From: Cryptomeria japonica
Lineage: Eukaryota; Streptophyta; Pinopsida; Cupressales; Cupressaceae
Assembly (NCBI RefSeq): GCF_030272615.1
Contig: NC_081406.1
Span: forward strand, 189,995,391-190,059,390
Reading direction: 5' to 3'
Length of the DNA: 64,000 nucleotides
Shown here: positions 24,723 through 36,412 of the stretch, piece after piece
Layout: every line of letters begins with the position of its first letter
Numbering within the stretch: position 1 is the stretch's first letter
Made by a program: the position numbers and the translations under genes
Notes under the pieces: model-generated
Told to the model about the DNA's origin: nothing
Database searches by the model: none
Seen by the model: the letters and a program-made list of their open reading frames with translations, nothing else

Positions 24723-24843
24723 AGGTGGATCACCCACCAAAGGTGGAAAAAGTGCAACCATGAAAGGTGGATATGGTAGTGTGATAAAGACACTAAGCTT
24801 AAGTAAAGTATAATTACGACCTAGGTGAGAAATAACCAAGGTA
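24723..24843 (-). repeat. Element C 5' LTR, right piece
   Basis: It continues the LTR broken at 12891: AAAGGTGGAT, GTGTGATAAAG, GCTTAAGTAAAGTATAATTA and AAATAACCAAGGTA match 10590-10763. Confidence 0.65.
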
Positions 24844-25920
24844 AAATACCTTAATTACACCAACACTTGCCAATCCTTTTACCACAAGAAAACAACCCTT
24901 CTCCCTCCACTAGTATACCTTGTCCTACATATCAAGAGACAATACCTATCCATGTTGACAACCAAGAAAAACTAGCCACAAGAACATTTTAGAGACACAA
25001 ATATGATAAAAACATGACATTTCTTTTTGTGAGATATAACAATAATTATCGGAACAAAGATGGTACTGTGTATTGTCTCTTTCATCATTATTATTCTCAT
25101 TTTATTGGTAATTGAAAATATTTTAAGGAATTTGTTCAATATTTATGTGATAGAGCTCTTATCCATATCACACCAAATCTCATGCTCTTAGCACTCCCTT
25201 TGCTCTATTATGTTGCTCCTCACTATATGACATTGGTGGCATACCCTATTCGGGGCTCTTTGTCATTTGTGGTGGTACAAATTCTATTAAAAACATACTT
25301 GGATAAAAACATAATAATATTTCTTCCTTGTCTTCTTGCTTGTGGGGCAAGAATAGTATTTGAACTCTCTCTCTTTTTCCTTCCAAACATTATCTTTTCC
25401 TTTGTTGAGTTGTATTTTTCATAACTTGAGATCCTTTCTTAAATAGAGTGGTCCTCCAAGTGAGTGCATATATGTCCCTTAGTTGGATTTTTTATTTGTT
25501 TGAGATGGTACATCTTTTGAAAAATATCTTCTTAGTGAATGTGTACAATCTTTCACTAAGAATCCACTTTTTCCTAGCAATAGGGAAGGTGTTCATTATT
25601 ATTCAACTTCCCCTTCTTCAAAGATGTCATATTTATTAAATATATATATTTTTGGAGGTAGATATCTTTATGTGAAGATTTTTTCCTTCATGCATCCCTC
25701 AAATGGATCCCTTAACACTTGTTGCAAGATATCTCTTTTACAAGTACCTTTTCCTTTCTCATAAGAGTTATGCCTCTTTAGCTTGGAGTTATGTACATTG
25801 TTTCCTAAAGGATATATCCTTGGTGATTAAGGCGTGTATCCTTATTTTTATCTTTAACTTAAGACATCAAGATAGGGTTATGTTGACATCTTAAGGGGGG
25901 GGCATACATGCGACCTCCTT
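24844..25920 (+). other. Element B interior right of C, unassigned
   Basis: Open stretches of up to 80 codons are hydrophobic and interrupted and match no family that I know. By position this should be the remains of B downstream of the G-patch, where a complete gypsy element would have RT. I do not see RT motifs in any frame. Confidence 0.4.
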
Positions 25921-25924
25921 GTAG

Positions 25925-26160
25925 CATATATTCAATTCAAGTTATTGATTTCCTTGCATATAATGCTTTATTTTGGTTATCTTTTTTCGAGTTACAAATT
26001 TCCTTTTATAGAATTCTTTTCTTGGTTATCCTTTTTCAAATTAAAGTTGTTGATTTCCTTGGATGATGCCTTGCTTGGTTATCATTTTTCAATTCAAGTT
26101 GGTGGGTTTCCTTATCAAAAGTGTGAATTGTTTGGTTATCCTTATTACATGTCTTATACA
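25925..26160 (+). repeat. Degenerate ~60-70 bp tandem repeat
   Basis: About four diverged units, each ending in a TTGGTTATC element (25971, 26020, 26075 and 26133 regions) followed by TTTTTCAA-like sequence and then GATTTCCTT or TTTCCTT. They lie in the 3' non-coding part of B. Confidence 0.55.
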
Positions 26161-26240
26161 GGTTGTTTCATACTAAAAACCAAATCAAAGCCTTAGACAT
26201 GATGCTTAACTCATAAAACCAGATGATTTTTTGGTAGGAT

Positions 26241-26690
26241 GAGTTGACTAACATAATACAACTTGCTAGATATTTCAACTCTTCCTTTCGGATAGGTTGA
26301 CTACCATAACATAACTTGATAAACCTTTCAACCTTTCCTTTTGTGATTCCTTGGGGTGAGTTGACTAGCATAGCACATATTGCTAAGACCTTTCAAATCC
26401 TCTTTCTCTCTTTTTAGGATGAGTGGATCTAGCATAACACAACTTGCTACTCGAATCTTCCTTCCTACATAGATCACACAACATAATACAACTTGTTGTC
26501 CCATGAGAATCTGTGTTTCCATGGATCAAATAGCATAACACAACTTGCTAGCTCGTGGTATCCATTTTCCCTCTTCCTTTTCCTATCATGGATCACCTAG
26601 CATAACACAACTTGCTAGCTCGTGGAGTCCTTGCTTTTCCATTCTCGCCTATATGAACCCATAATCATAACATGCCTTGCTAGTTGTTGA
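26241..26690 (+). repeat. Element B 3' hairpin array
   Basis: Eight units centred on a 10-base loop, consensus TAACACAACT, closed by 5-6 bp stems: CTAACA/TGCTAG (26248-26269), CTAGCA/TGCTAA (26365-26386), TAGCA/TGCTA (26430-26449 and 26531-26550), ACAACA/TGTTGT (26478-26499) and CTAGCA/TGCTAG (26597-26618). Units 2 and 8 are poorly closed. Several have outer stems: GAGTTGA/TCAACTC (26241-26281), GGTTGA/TCAACC (26295-26333) and CCATG/CGTGG around the sixth and seventh units. It sits 350 bp upstream of the polypurine tract. Confidence 0.7.
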
Positions 26691-27039
26691 TTATTTTGCT
26701 CTTTCTCTGTGACCACTTGTTCTCTTGCAATAGAATTTTGAGAATGATATTAGTGGTTGAGACATTTTGACTATTGAGATCTCTTCAACTTGTTGACTTG
26801 GAGCTTTTGTTTTTTTACCAAACCCTTTCCGTCTTTTGTCTTTCTGTGTGTCTTTTATTTTATTTTGTCTTGTGTGTCCTTGCATATGATTGTATGAGTT
26901 AAGATCCTAATATTGGGGGCTTGTTTCCTCAAAGTTAGTGATGTCTTATCTCTATGTGTTATTTCTCTTAGTTTCTCTTCTCTCTCTATCTCTCTTTTTG
27001 TTACTTTACCATGAGTGTGTCTAGGGTCATACTCACGCT
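26691..27039 (+). other. Element B 3' non-coding end
   Basis: T-rich, with CTCTCTCTATCTCTCT near 26983. No gene is seen. It ends at the polypurine tract. Confidence 0.5.
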
Positions 27040-27062
27040 AAAGTGGGGGGCTAGAGTAGCAT
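27040..27062 (+). promoter_or_regulatory. Element B polypurine tract
   Basis: AAAGTGGGGGG at 27040-27050 lies shortly before the LTR start TGTAAATTG at 27063. Element H has GCTAAAGTGGGAGC in the same place, and both share GCTAAAGTGGG. Confidence 0.75.
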
Positions 27063-30000
27063 TGTAAATTGTAACCCCACACAATTTACACCACCTTTGG
27101 TGATCCTAATTTAGTGTGTCCTATCTTAGCTCTTTTCAAGGGTCCATTTTTAGTCTTTTCACCTCAAATCTGATGTCATTTGTTTGCATGGAGAACTGAA
27201 CCTATTCCTTGGGTTGTGCACTCTAATCTCTCGCTTCTTTACCCTATTTTTTGGTGGTACATAGCACCCAAGGCATCCTGGTCCTAGGACCATGGTTCCT
27301 GGGGCATCTCAGTCCACCTTAAACCAGACATAATTTAAATGGGTTGATGCACTTTCCCACCTCAGTGATTTCAATTCCTAGTGTTTCAATTTGACCATTG
27401 GATGTCAACCTAATCATTAAATGACCTTGGGAACACTATATAAGAGAATTCTTCTTATTGATTTTCATCTAAGAAATCTAAGACTCTAAGAACTCCTCTA
27501 GCACAATTCACCATCAAGAATTTTTTAGAATGTGTTGGTGTTTTGTCATTGATGTCAAATTCAAAGATCCATACCTGTATATTTGTTCTAATTGTTTGAA
27601 CAATCAACATGCTAACACAAGTAAAGATCAATCTGTCAGACAACGATTTTAATCATATTCAAACACTGATTTTTGGAGCATACAATGATCGTATTACTTA
27701 CAAAAATAGATTGTGATGATTGTATTTTTGAAATATTTCTATAGTATCAAATGATTCTGTGTTTTCAAAATTCAATTTTTATTTTTGGAAGCTTGATAAA
27801 GACAATGCTTATAATTTTGGTCCAATTTCTTCTTCATTTTATTTCTATTTCTTGTGACAATATGTTCTACTTGCATCAAAACCTATGGTTGACTATATCC
27901 TGATTGCATCTTTATAGGAAATAGAAATCATTCTTATATGTTGGGCAAAGACAAGTATGAACAATATTGAGAATGCTCCAAACAAGAGTCGAGTGTATTA
28001 GTTTATCAAATTGGGCATAATTTTAAATATAAGTTCAGTTATTAGGAGTTATATGACATTGTTATATCATCGTAATATTGCATATAGATACTGACACATC
28101 TTCAAAGATATAAATAATTCATATCAATGAAAGTTTAAAGTTGGAGGCTGGAACCACTGCCAACTAATAACTTCCTTCAACTGTAACTAAAGATAGTTAC
28201 AAACCACTTTCAAACTAATTGATAACCATACAACCGATAAGAACACATTATATGTATGAGTTTGGATGAAGAAATATTGGAGAGATTGAATGGAGTTAAA
28301 ACACATGAGAATCAAAAGAGTTTATTACAAACTTGTATACGATGAATCTATATATCAGTCAATGATTTTGTGATAAAAAAGATACTAGGCATTTGTATGA
28401 AAGAATATAAGTTTGTGACCAATCCATATGATATTGTTAAGATTGTGAAGGAACTTTAAATGTAGAAGCACTGAGGCTAAGTATTTATGCCACAGTGTTG
28501 TACAAGTATAAATTTTGTTATGACAAATTAAACGAATCATACTATATTTGATTTAGTCTATTTTATCAAGAACAAGTTCAGAATCAAGAAAACAATGATA
28601 TATCTCTTCTAGTGACTTGTTTTTAAGATGGTATGAGCAGGTCATCAAAATATTACTGACAATATTGAGATCATACAAACTTATTTTCATACTATCACTA
28701 TTTGTGGTGTGTGAAACATAATAACTTATTTGAAGAATAATAACATTTAGATTGTAATACTTTTGTAGACTTTGTGTATGTCCAAAGTTGTAATATCTAG
28801 ATTTGCAGATTTGAAATCAATGATAATGTGTTTCACTTGTAATATCTTTTTGGTTGGTGTCACAAGGATATGAGTTGGTGCTCAAATTGACAAGGTTGTT
28901 TTGTAAGAGTTGGTTCTCTTAGATAGAGGTTTGGTGACTCCTTAGGGTTGTTACCCTTAAAAACTATAATTGAAGTTTCGATCGTTAGGCTAGATTAAGA
29001 TAGTAGATCCTAGCAATATTCTCACCATGGTTTTTCCATCTTGGGTTTCCATATAAATATTGTTCATTGTATTTAGTGTGCATCTCTTTTCATTCCTTTC
29101 AATTTTTAAATTGAAGCTTACTAAAAGTTTAAGTTGTTTGAGAATTCATTTGAGAAGGATTGAAGTTTTGTTTACTATTGATTCACCCCCCTCTCAGTAG
29201 TAAACCTGTGTTCTATAGAATTCTCAAGCATTCAAGGTAGCATTTCACCCCACCATATCCTTCAAGCATCATGGAGTAGAAAATATATATCAATCTTCAT
29301 GCAAGAATGTGTGTTTGATTATATCATTAATGTTCATGTTATGTCAAGTCTTGTTATTGCATCAACACTTGTGATCACATCTAAAGAGTGTTACAAGCAT
29401 TCATTATCAATTGGAACATATTTTAAGTATGTTATTCAACGTTTACTTTAAAATTTCCATTTACAAATTCAATCCAATTCAAGGGTTAATTCCAAACTTG
29501 AGGTTTGCCTTGGGAAAACCCTTATCGACAACATCATTTCCCTTCTTGTTGTGTGTATAAAATAGATCTAAGAGCCACTGATGGATATTCTAGTAGAGGG
29601 GATGATGATGATTAGTTCTAACTTTTGTAGAGGTAAAAATTAGAGGACTATGATGAAAACCGCCATGGTATTGAGAATTTATGGCAATTTTTTGGGAACA
29701 GATTTTGTATGACATCCTAATTTTGAAATATTCAGTCTCTTCACATATGACATTAGGGACCGAGATGCAAATCGCCACATATTCCTATTTTTTTCGGGTC
29801 AAACTTGCTATCATTGGCGCTTCTCTAATTCTCCTATTCAAACTTAGCTCCATGCCTCTATATCTCATATGTAGCTTGGTGTTTCTAATATCTCATGCCA
29901 ATTCTTCATCATTCACCATAGAAACCGCATTCAAATACCTTCACATTAGTTTCAACTAGACAAAGGAAAATGAACTTAATGCACATTCAATCTTCATGCA

Positions 30001-30107
30001 TTGGATCAATGGAGTTCTTACTTTCTTTAATGTGTTGTTTGGAAAGTTAGGTCATTTCTTAGTTAACAAGGCTTAACTTGTGAAACCCTAATTTCTCATA
30101 CATTACA
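27063..30107 (+). repeat. Element B 3' LTR (with insertion S2)
   Basis: It begins TGTAAATTGTAACCCC and ends CTCATACATTACA. Without S2 it is about 1.36 kb, against 1346 bp for the 5' copy. It contains a perfect 14-base palindrome TGGTCCTAGGACCA (27279-27292), imperfect in the 5' copy. Confidence 0.8.
27532..29216 (+). mobile_element. S2: LTR-like insertion, SIRE type
   Basis: This 1685 bp is absent from the 5' LTR of B and flanked by AGAAT (27527-27531 and 29217-29221). Near its start it has TTGTCATTGATGTCAAA and near its end ATTGATTCACCCCCCTCTC, the same signatures as the D LTR. It therefore looks like a solo LTR of the SIRE-like group. The exact terminal bases are not canonical TG...CA, so the edges may be off by a few bases. 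Confidence 0.6.
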
Positions 30108-30112
30108 AGATC

Positions 30113-30271
30113 TCATCAAAAAACTAACACATCAAGGATACACAATATGGATATGAACTTTAGAAGATAAGGTACAAATTTGTATAGTAAATACTTCTTA
30201 TCTTCGAAATCACTACACCTCTACAAGGTTGAACTATACCACAGAGATAACATGCAGGTACCATTTATGCA
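30113..30271 (-). repeat. Element A 3' LTR, inner part
   Basis: CATCAAAAAACTAACACATC and ATATGAACTTTAGAAGATAA match 36197-36260 in the other LTR of A. After about 30200 the two copies diverge. On the minus strand the LTR starts TGCATAAATGG at 30271. Confidence 0.65.
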
Positions 30272-30286
30272 CTAACCTCCCCCTTA
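30272..30286 (-). promoter_or_regulatory. Element A polypurine tract
   Basis: TAAGGGGGAGGTTAG on the minus strand abuts the 3' LTR start at 30271. AAGGGGGAG is also the core of the purine tract of D, in line with common ancestry. Confidence 0.75.
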
Positions 30287-31160
30287 GACATGTCACAAGT
30301 TATCTACACCAATCTCCTTTAGTCATGCAAGTGTTTCTTTAGTTACCATATGAGTATAACATGGGTTGACATGATGGATTGACATCAATGACAACATACT
30401 ATTATATATCTACAACAATCTCACCCTTTATCATTAATGAGAACACATATTTACAAGATTTTTTCACTCCCCCTTTGACATAAAGTGCAAGGGGTTTTCG
30501 TATGAATTTGAAACAAAAACATGCTTCCCCTAATAGTATTAATCTACTACTTCCCCCTCCCCCCAAGATGTACCCTAGGTTACCTCAAAAGTGATATAGA
30601 AAAAAGTTTTCAACAACCGGTGATATATACATATTGCCTTATTAGAAAGCAAAATGGCATTGTTAAACTCATACTTATTCTCTACATATCTACATGATGA
30701 CAAAAATTTCCTATTTGCAACTATCCTTATAATTGCATAGAGGGAAAAATATTCTTATAAATTACCTTTAACTGGAAAAGAGTAGAGGATATGATGTGAA
30801 TTTAGCATTCAAACTAAATATATAAGTCTTCTACTTCTTCCACAATAGTTGGCACCTTCATCTTTTGTTCAATTTTTTTTGCATAAGTCAAAATACCAGT
30901 AGTAGATGTCAACCTCAATCTCACAACTTCCTTAAGCTTACCACTTTATCCTTTGATGGACTTCTTTTGGTCTAAAATATATTTCAGTTGAGTATGCAAG
31001 TTTTCAGTTTATGCTCTTATAACACCATCCTTGTCCTTCATAGGATCATAGATGTTTGCCAATTGAGTTATCTGAGACTCAATAGAGTCTATTTGATCCT
31101 TTATCCTGTTTGTTTTTACTAGCCATCTTAGACCAAACTGATACAATACAATGGCATCAT
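30287..31160 (-). other. Element A interior downstream of ORF2
   Basis: Decayed sequence between ORF2 and the purine tract. By analogy with D it may hold the coiled-coil C terminus of ORF2. The minus-strand translation has Lys/Leu-rich stretches but too many stops for a firm call. Confidence 0.35.
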
Positions 31161-31841
31161 CTAAGCATCTTTCAAGGATTTTTTATATTTTTCTAGCAAA
31201 GTATTATGTTCTTTAGCACATCTATTAGAGGCATCAACTAACTTGTTGTCATTTATTTTATTAATTTCCATTTGAATAGCCTGATTATCAATGTGAGATG
31301 AATTAGTTTTGAAATATTCCAATAGAAGTTTCATTTTCCATGTAGTAGGTAGAGGTGAGTCAATTTTTACACCAGGCAATCCTTCTTGAATTATTATTAT
31401 GGCTTCATCCAACATATGTGTACATTCAACATGTTGTTGCAAAATATCCTTTGTTGCCTCAATTGTTTCCTTGGTAATTATGTAGGGTTTTTAGAGATAC
31501 ATAAAATGATCATGAATTCTACTTAACACATACTTGACCCATTCATGCTCATAGTAGAAGTTAGGGTGATCTTTCTAGGCATCCAACCACTTTTCTTCTA
31601 TATTCACATACTCTAGTTTGTGGTAGTCATTGTCATCAAAGAACGTATACCTGAGTTCTTCTAACTTGGTATGATTAGTCTCATTCAAAGTAGAATGAAT
31701 GTAGATCTAGACATCCTTAGTATATACCACATTTATTGGGATAGAAGAGAATGCCAATCTCTTGTCATTTTTCATGGCAATGAAAGGAAATTTCTCATGT
31801 TTTGGCCATGGTATTTCAACATAATATTGTGGAGTTGCCAT
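31161..31841 (-). pseudogene. Element A ORF2: unidentified protein shared with element D
   Basis: One minus-strand frame runs from ATG at 31841 to a stop at 31161 (226 codons) with three internal stops (two TAG, one TAA) and no frameshift. I cannot assign a known domain. Two blocks match the second ORF of D in order: IPINVVYTKDV followed by IYIHS (D has VPKGVVYVEDV, then AYIHC), and YVLSRIHDHF followed by PYIITKETIEA (D has YVLSRVHGEF, then PYKITKEVIRA). The C-terminal half, from about codon 134, is polar and helical-looking. It lies downstream of the zinc-knuckle ORF of A, where an autonomous element would have protease, integrase and RT. Function unknown. Confidence 0.65.
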
Positions 31842-32334
31842 TGCAATTTATTATAAATTTCAAAAACTAAGGTTTGAAATGATTTAGAATAATACCTCTA
31901 CAATCTATCACTAGGGTTTTACTGGTCTAAGTAACTTTGTCTTTAGCCTAAATTTTTGTCATAAGTGTGTTTGTCATTGTTAGGTTTTTTTTTTCAATCA
32001 ACTATATGTCTTCTTAATGATATAGATACCCACTGCAACTCTTTGCATAATGTTCTTTTGATCAGAAAATTTGATCTAACCATTAGATCTTCCTCCATAA
32101 TCATATACTTTAGATAGGTTGTCATGAGTCTACATGTATGCTATAAACATTAGTACATTCATACTAGCATGGGGGATGAGTAATCTGATAGATGATAAAC
32201 CCCCCTAAGTCAATGCTCTTCTTTCATTTGTTATGAGGTCTCGTGCACCATACACAAACACAAACTCATTCCTCTCCTTATTATCCTACCCGTGTTTCCT
32301 TATTTTGCCTATTCAAGGTCTCCCACTTCTTGTT
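31842..32334 (-). other. Element A spacer between gag and ORF2
   Basis: About 0.5 kb without a coding remnant that I can support. The equivalent spacer in D (38417-38791) is about 0.4 kb. Confidence 0.45.
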
Positions 32335-33300
32335 TCAAGTAGGTGGTTTCATAGGAATTAGTCGTGCAAAAAAAATTATATGTCCAAGGCTTTTGCATTT
32401 GTAGCACAAAATATTGTAGTTCGGACCAAATTTATTTATCCTCACTTTAGTTCTGCAATTTATTACATTGTCGCCAAACGTATTGCATGCATAGCAGTAG
32501 CCATAAAAGAAATGTGAGGTCATAGAATTATATCTTTGAGGCATAAATGATTTTTTACTTATATGGTCTTTTCTTTCTTTGGTTCTACAAGCAATAGCCT
32601 TATGACCAAACTTATTGCAATAATAACAATAACCATGAAATGATTGAGAGTACCTGGAAGTAGCAACTTTCTTAGACAAAGGTTTTTTGAAGCCCTTCAT
32701 TTGATTGTTGGCCTTTGTGTGGTCCTTATTCATCTTCTTCTTTTCAATTTGAGACTCCTTAGAGTCCTCTACACAAGTTTCATTTTTCATTATCTTATTT
32801 GAAGCATCAGATTTTGAATTTTGACCCTTTTCAAATCCAAGACCACCCTTATCCTTCTAGGATTTTTGGCTATTGATTATCTTATCAAGGATGTTGGTAC
32901 TTTTATTGAGTTTTAGGCCTTTATCAAGATGATCCTTTTATTTCTCTAGTTTTTTCCTTAGAAGGAAAATATCTTCCTCAAGTTTTGAGCATTCAATTAA
33001 TTTGTCATTAAGCTTAGAATTCAGGTAGTCCTAAATTCTCTTTCCTTATTCAACTTGAACTTTTAGTCTGATGATTGTCTCTTTTGATTCTTTGATTTTG
33101 ATTTTAAACTCTCCATTTTATTTTCTTGTTGCATCTAGATCTTGTAGTGATGATACAAATTATCCTTCATAATCAGCTTCACAATTATCTTCATTAAAGT
33201 CAAACATATCTTTACCATTTTTTAAAGGATTAGGTAGTACATAAGATCCCCCATGTTCTTCTCCAAGATATATCTTAGCTATTAGACTTGTATGAAGGAA
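32335..33300 (-). pseudogene. Element A gag-like zinc-knuckle ORF, decayed
   Basis: The last 151 codons (32790-32335) are open. Further upstream the same frame continues to about 33300 with roughly six stops (TAA or TAG), giving a Lys/Glu/Leu-rich probable coiled coil. Three knuckles are visible: CYYCNKFGHKAIAC intact; CYACNTFGDNVINC with His replaced by Asp; CYKCKSLGHIIFFA with the last Cys lost. Spaced knuckles after a coiled coil are typical of gag in SIRE-like copia elements. Role by family: RNA binding and particle assembly. No protease follows. Confidence 0.7.
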
Positions 33301-33304
33301 CCTC

Positions 33305-33316
33305 ACTTTGATACCA
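33305..33316 (-). promoter_or_regulatory. Element A primer binding site
   Basis: TGGTATCAAAGT on the minus strand, five bases after the LTR edge at 33322, matches the start of the tRNA-iMet-type primer site. Confidence 0.75.
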
Positions 33317-33793
33317 ATTTTTTAACACACAAGAGTATTGAGAAAGGGAGGGTGAATCAATAATTAAATAATTTCTCGTAAATCTGATCAACCATCATTA
33401 GAATAAAAGTAACTATCTAAATACAATAAAGAAAGCACAAAAGCACACATCCATAACACCAGATTTACATGGAAAACCTAGCAAGGAAAAAACCATGGTG
33501 AGAATGCTACTTGGAGCTACTATCCAAACCTAGCCTCACAATAGTATAAATAGGATTACATTCTTGGAAGCAACAACTCTTTGAGATACAACTTTTTTTA
33601 GGGAGTCAACCCAAGGAAGCTACAACTCTTTAAAGTATAAATTTGGAGAAAAACAATGGTTGTAGTTTGATGGCTTTATTGCATTGAGTAGTAAACAATA
33701 ATTATGTTCTGCATCATTAACTTTTTCTTGCTCACTGCCTTCAACAACTGCACATTTTTAGTACACACTCACACCCTTCCATTTTAATTTTAT

Positions 33794-33842
<49 letters not shown>

Positions 33843-33853
33843 GTGTGTGTGTG
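33794..33853 (+). repeat. (TG)n(TA)n(TG)n microsatellite
   Basis: GTGTGTGTATATATAT and so on, with about 20 TA repeats followed by TTTGTGTGTGTGTG. It lies in the A LTR. The other copy has an AC run at the comparable place (6617-6634). Confidence 0.9.
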
Positions 33854-34699
33854 ACATGAATTGATTTCATCAAATAACAATGTGAAATACTATCCACGAG
33901 TATGAAAACTTCAAATAGGTTAGCAGGAGATGAAACATGTAGAGCATTACACAAGTTGGACACAAAAATCATAAGCCATAATAAATTATGTGATACAATA
34001 GAAAATAGGATTTAATTGGGCCCAAACACATCTCAATGCAAACTCTTAAGGTGACACAAACACAACGAAACATGGCACAGCCATGAAAACAATGTCTAGT
34101 CGACCTATCATCCATTAGAAGCATAAAGAAACAATACGGAATTGATTTGTGGTACCAAATAAAGATGAATATTACTATTTAGATCAAGATACATACACTT
34201 ATACACTTTTTTAATAGTTCTACATACATCCCTTTCAACATATGATTGATAAATGTTGGTGCAATTACATAATCATATATACAAGTGAAGACAGAGCATA
34301 CCAGTTCAATTATATCAGTTTGGCACTATGAAAACTCAATTTGTGATATAACAAATAATATAGAACTTGAATAGAACATAAATTAGACATCCATGGGCAT
34401 ATCATAAAAACCACATGGCCATGTCAAATAGTACGATGACATGCAAAGAATTTTGGCTTGACCTTTGAGACCCTTTACACTATCTTAGCATGGTACAACA
34501 CACTATCAATTCTAACTTTCTTTTTCAAATACGGTGTGGCCTAAAAATCTAAATATAACATCTTTATAGATCATAAATTTTAACTTTTTAACTACAAGAC
34601 AATATCTTGCAATACAAAGGAGTGCATACTAGATTACTATGTTTTTGCCTTAGTAGATAGCCTATTAATGTTGTAGATAGTTTTCTTATTCCTTGCCTA

Positions 34700-36087
34700 T
34701 TAGGATTAAGGTTTTGTCTACCTTGTAAATCCCGTGGTTCCAACATTCTTGTAAAGTGTCCTACGGAACTTATGATGCATTAGGAAAATAATTTATAATA
34801 TGTAATTCTTACCATTGTTCGTAATACATTCATAAGGGGTGACAGATTCCACTAGTAGCGGTTAAAGTGGATTGTGAACATAATTATTAAATATTGTTCT
34901 CCCACCTATGGATGTCTAAAATAATATATTTAATGGCTGAAGGAAGTGGAAAATATTAATCTATGGGTTTCTCCAAGTGGGAGAATTGAAGAGGCAACAT
35001 GCGTCTCTTAGTATCTGGTTCTTTATTATATTTAATGTAATGTTTATCTTGCAAGTATGGGCACCTAAGTTGGAGGAAAACTATTGGAAGCTAAACTAGT
35101 ATCTTTTCATGTTTTGTGGAGGTATTGCAAGTCTTGATTTCATGAGGAATGAAGAGGATTCTTTGGGCATCTTTATTGGTTGTTTTGGAGCTCTTTCCAT
35201 CCTATAAATTTAGCCTTTTGGATGTAGAACGAGTGGTAAAATTTGAATGTAGATTTCTTTGTAGGAACAAAGGATGAATGGGAGGAATAAGGAGGTTGTT
35301 CACATGTACATAGGTGCTGCTATGGTGGAGGAAAAGAGGATAATGGAAGTGATTGTATTGTAAGCACTTTTATTATTGATAATGCAAGCTTGTTCTGTGT
35401 GGATTTTATGTTTCTAATTTATGCCTTATTGCTGCTATCTTCTATTGATTTTAATAGTTATTTATTGTTGCTATAAGTTCACCTAAGATAGGTTGATTAA
35501 GAATGATAAACAGACTGATTTTTTGGGCAACAACAAGAAGACGGATCTAATCTTGGTTTTCCATAATTAAGGAAACTCAATTTTCAGATTTGCATATGAG
35601 CTTTAGATTTTCATGTTGTAGCTAACCAATTCTTGTATCTAATCCTTTTACTAGTTTATTAGATAGAGATTAATCTTCACAACCATTGGTATTGAACTTG
35701 TTTATATCCCAATATTTGGTATTAGAGATGAAAGTTATTTGTTCCGGGTATTACTTTATTTTTTGTTTCTTAGCTTGAGAAGCTTCTTGGAATCCAATAA
35801 AAGTATTTAAAATTTGTTGAAAGGATTTTGGGGCTGCAATGAAGGTTATGTTAGTTAACTTTGTTATGTATATTTGTGAGGTTGAAAGCCATGCATATTA
35901 CCAATGTGATCTATAATGGGAATTTGAAGCTCATATTTATGGCTCTCCATGAAGTTGGTTATAGTTTGGTAACTTTTAGCTCTTATTTTAGAATGTGTAT
36001 GTATCCTCTTGTTTGTTAGTTTTGTTCCTTTACCTTGTGGTCATATGCATCTTCAGTATTGAACTTTCTTATTTATAAACATTACAA
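34700..36087. other. Insertion X in the 5' LTR of element A, unidentified
   Basis: The 3' LTR of A reads straight through this point (near 7562), so about 1.39 kb was added here or lost there. Insertion is more likely, because flanking LTR sequence resumes precisely. No terminal repeats, coding sequence or poly(A) are clear. ATTA occurs near both edges as a possible short duplication. Confidence 0.45.
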
Positions 36088-36412
36088 CTATGTGCATTGT
36101 GTCAAACTGACAAGATATCACTACAAACCAGTTCATTCATGTGTACTCGCTATTGCATTTGACTTAGTTACCCACATTGATTATCTTCGATATAGCTCAT
36201 CAAAACACTATCACATCAAGGATGCATTTTATGAATATGAAATTTAGAAGATAGGGTACAACTATCTATAGTAAATCTTACTCCTTTTCTTTCACATCAC
36301 TACAATGTTGAAGACGCCATTGATACCCTTTTAGGTCTTAATTGTCTTCTCTGTAAGCCTTCAACTCTTTTGTTTAAGGAAAACTCTATGTTTTCTTTGA
36401 TGATGATGTATC

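Larger units (their letters stand above)
10285..24843 (-). mobile_element. Element C: small non-coding LTR element
   Basis: A minus-strand element inserted in B. The 3' LTR is about 10285-10763. The 5' LTR is split into 12590-12891 and 24723-24843 by a LINE that holds G and E. A textbook primer site, TGGTATCAAA on the minus strand, abuts the LTR at 12580-12589. The 1.8 kb interior (10764-12589) has no recognisable coding sequence, as in LARD or TRIM-type non-autonomous elements. A G-run (minus strand) at 10764-10770 may be the purine tract. I found no matching target duplication, and the outer ends are approximate. Confidence 0.6.
7680..30107 (+). mobile_element. Element B: gypsy-like LTR element, decayed
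   Basis: It lies in the sense orientation, inserted in the 3' LTR of A. The LTRs are 7680-9025 and 27063-30107 (the latter enlarged by insertion S2). Both begin TGTAA and end CATTACA. A purine tract AAAGTGGGGGG at 27040-27050 precedes the 3' LTR, and TTTTGGTGAATT follows the 5' LTR as probable primer site. Five-base flanks are AAATT and AGATC, so the duplication is diverged or lost. The interior shows only a decayed protease-adjacent region with a G-patch (9480-10280) and non-coding sequence, and I find no RT or integrase. Its LTR start and purine tract resemble those of element H. Confidence 0.75.
33322..36412 (-). repeat. Element A 5' LTR (with insertion X)
   Basis: It matches the 3' LTR from AACACACAAGAGTATTGA (33325) to CTTGCAATACAAAGGAGTGCA (near 34610), then, after an unmatched 1.39 kb block, from CTATGTGCATTGTGTCAAAC (near 36090) onward. 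It is interrupted by element D at 36413, and about 22 bases may continue at 59157-59178. Confidence 0.7.

Noticed and set aside
24844-25920. Membrane-protein-like hydrophobic frames
   Set aside because: They arise from T-rich DNA and are interrupted, with no conserved motif. They lie inside the decayed interior of B.
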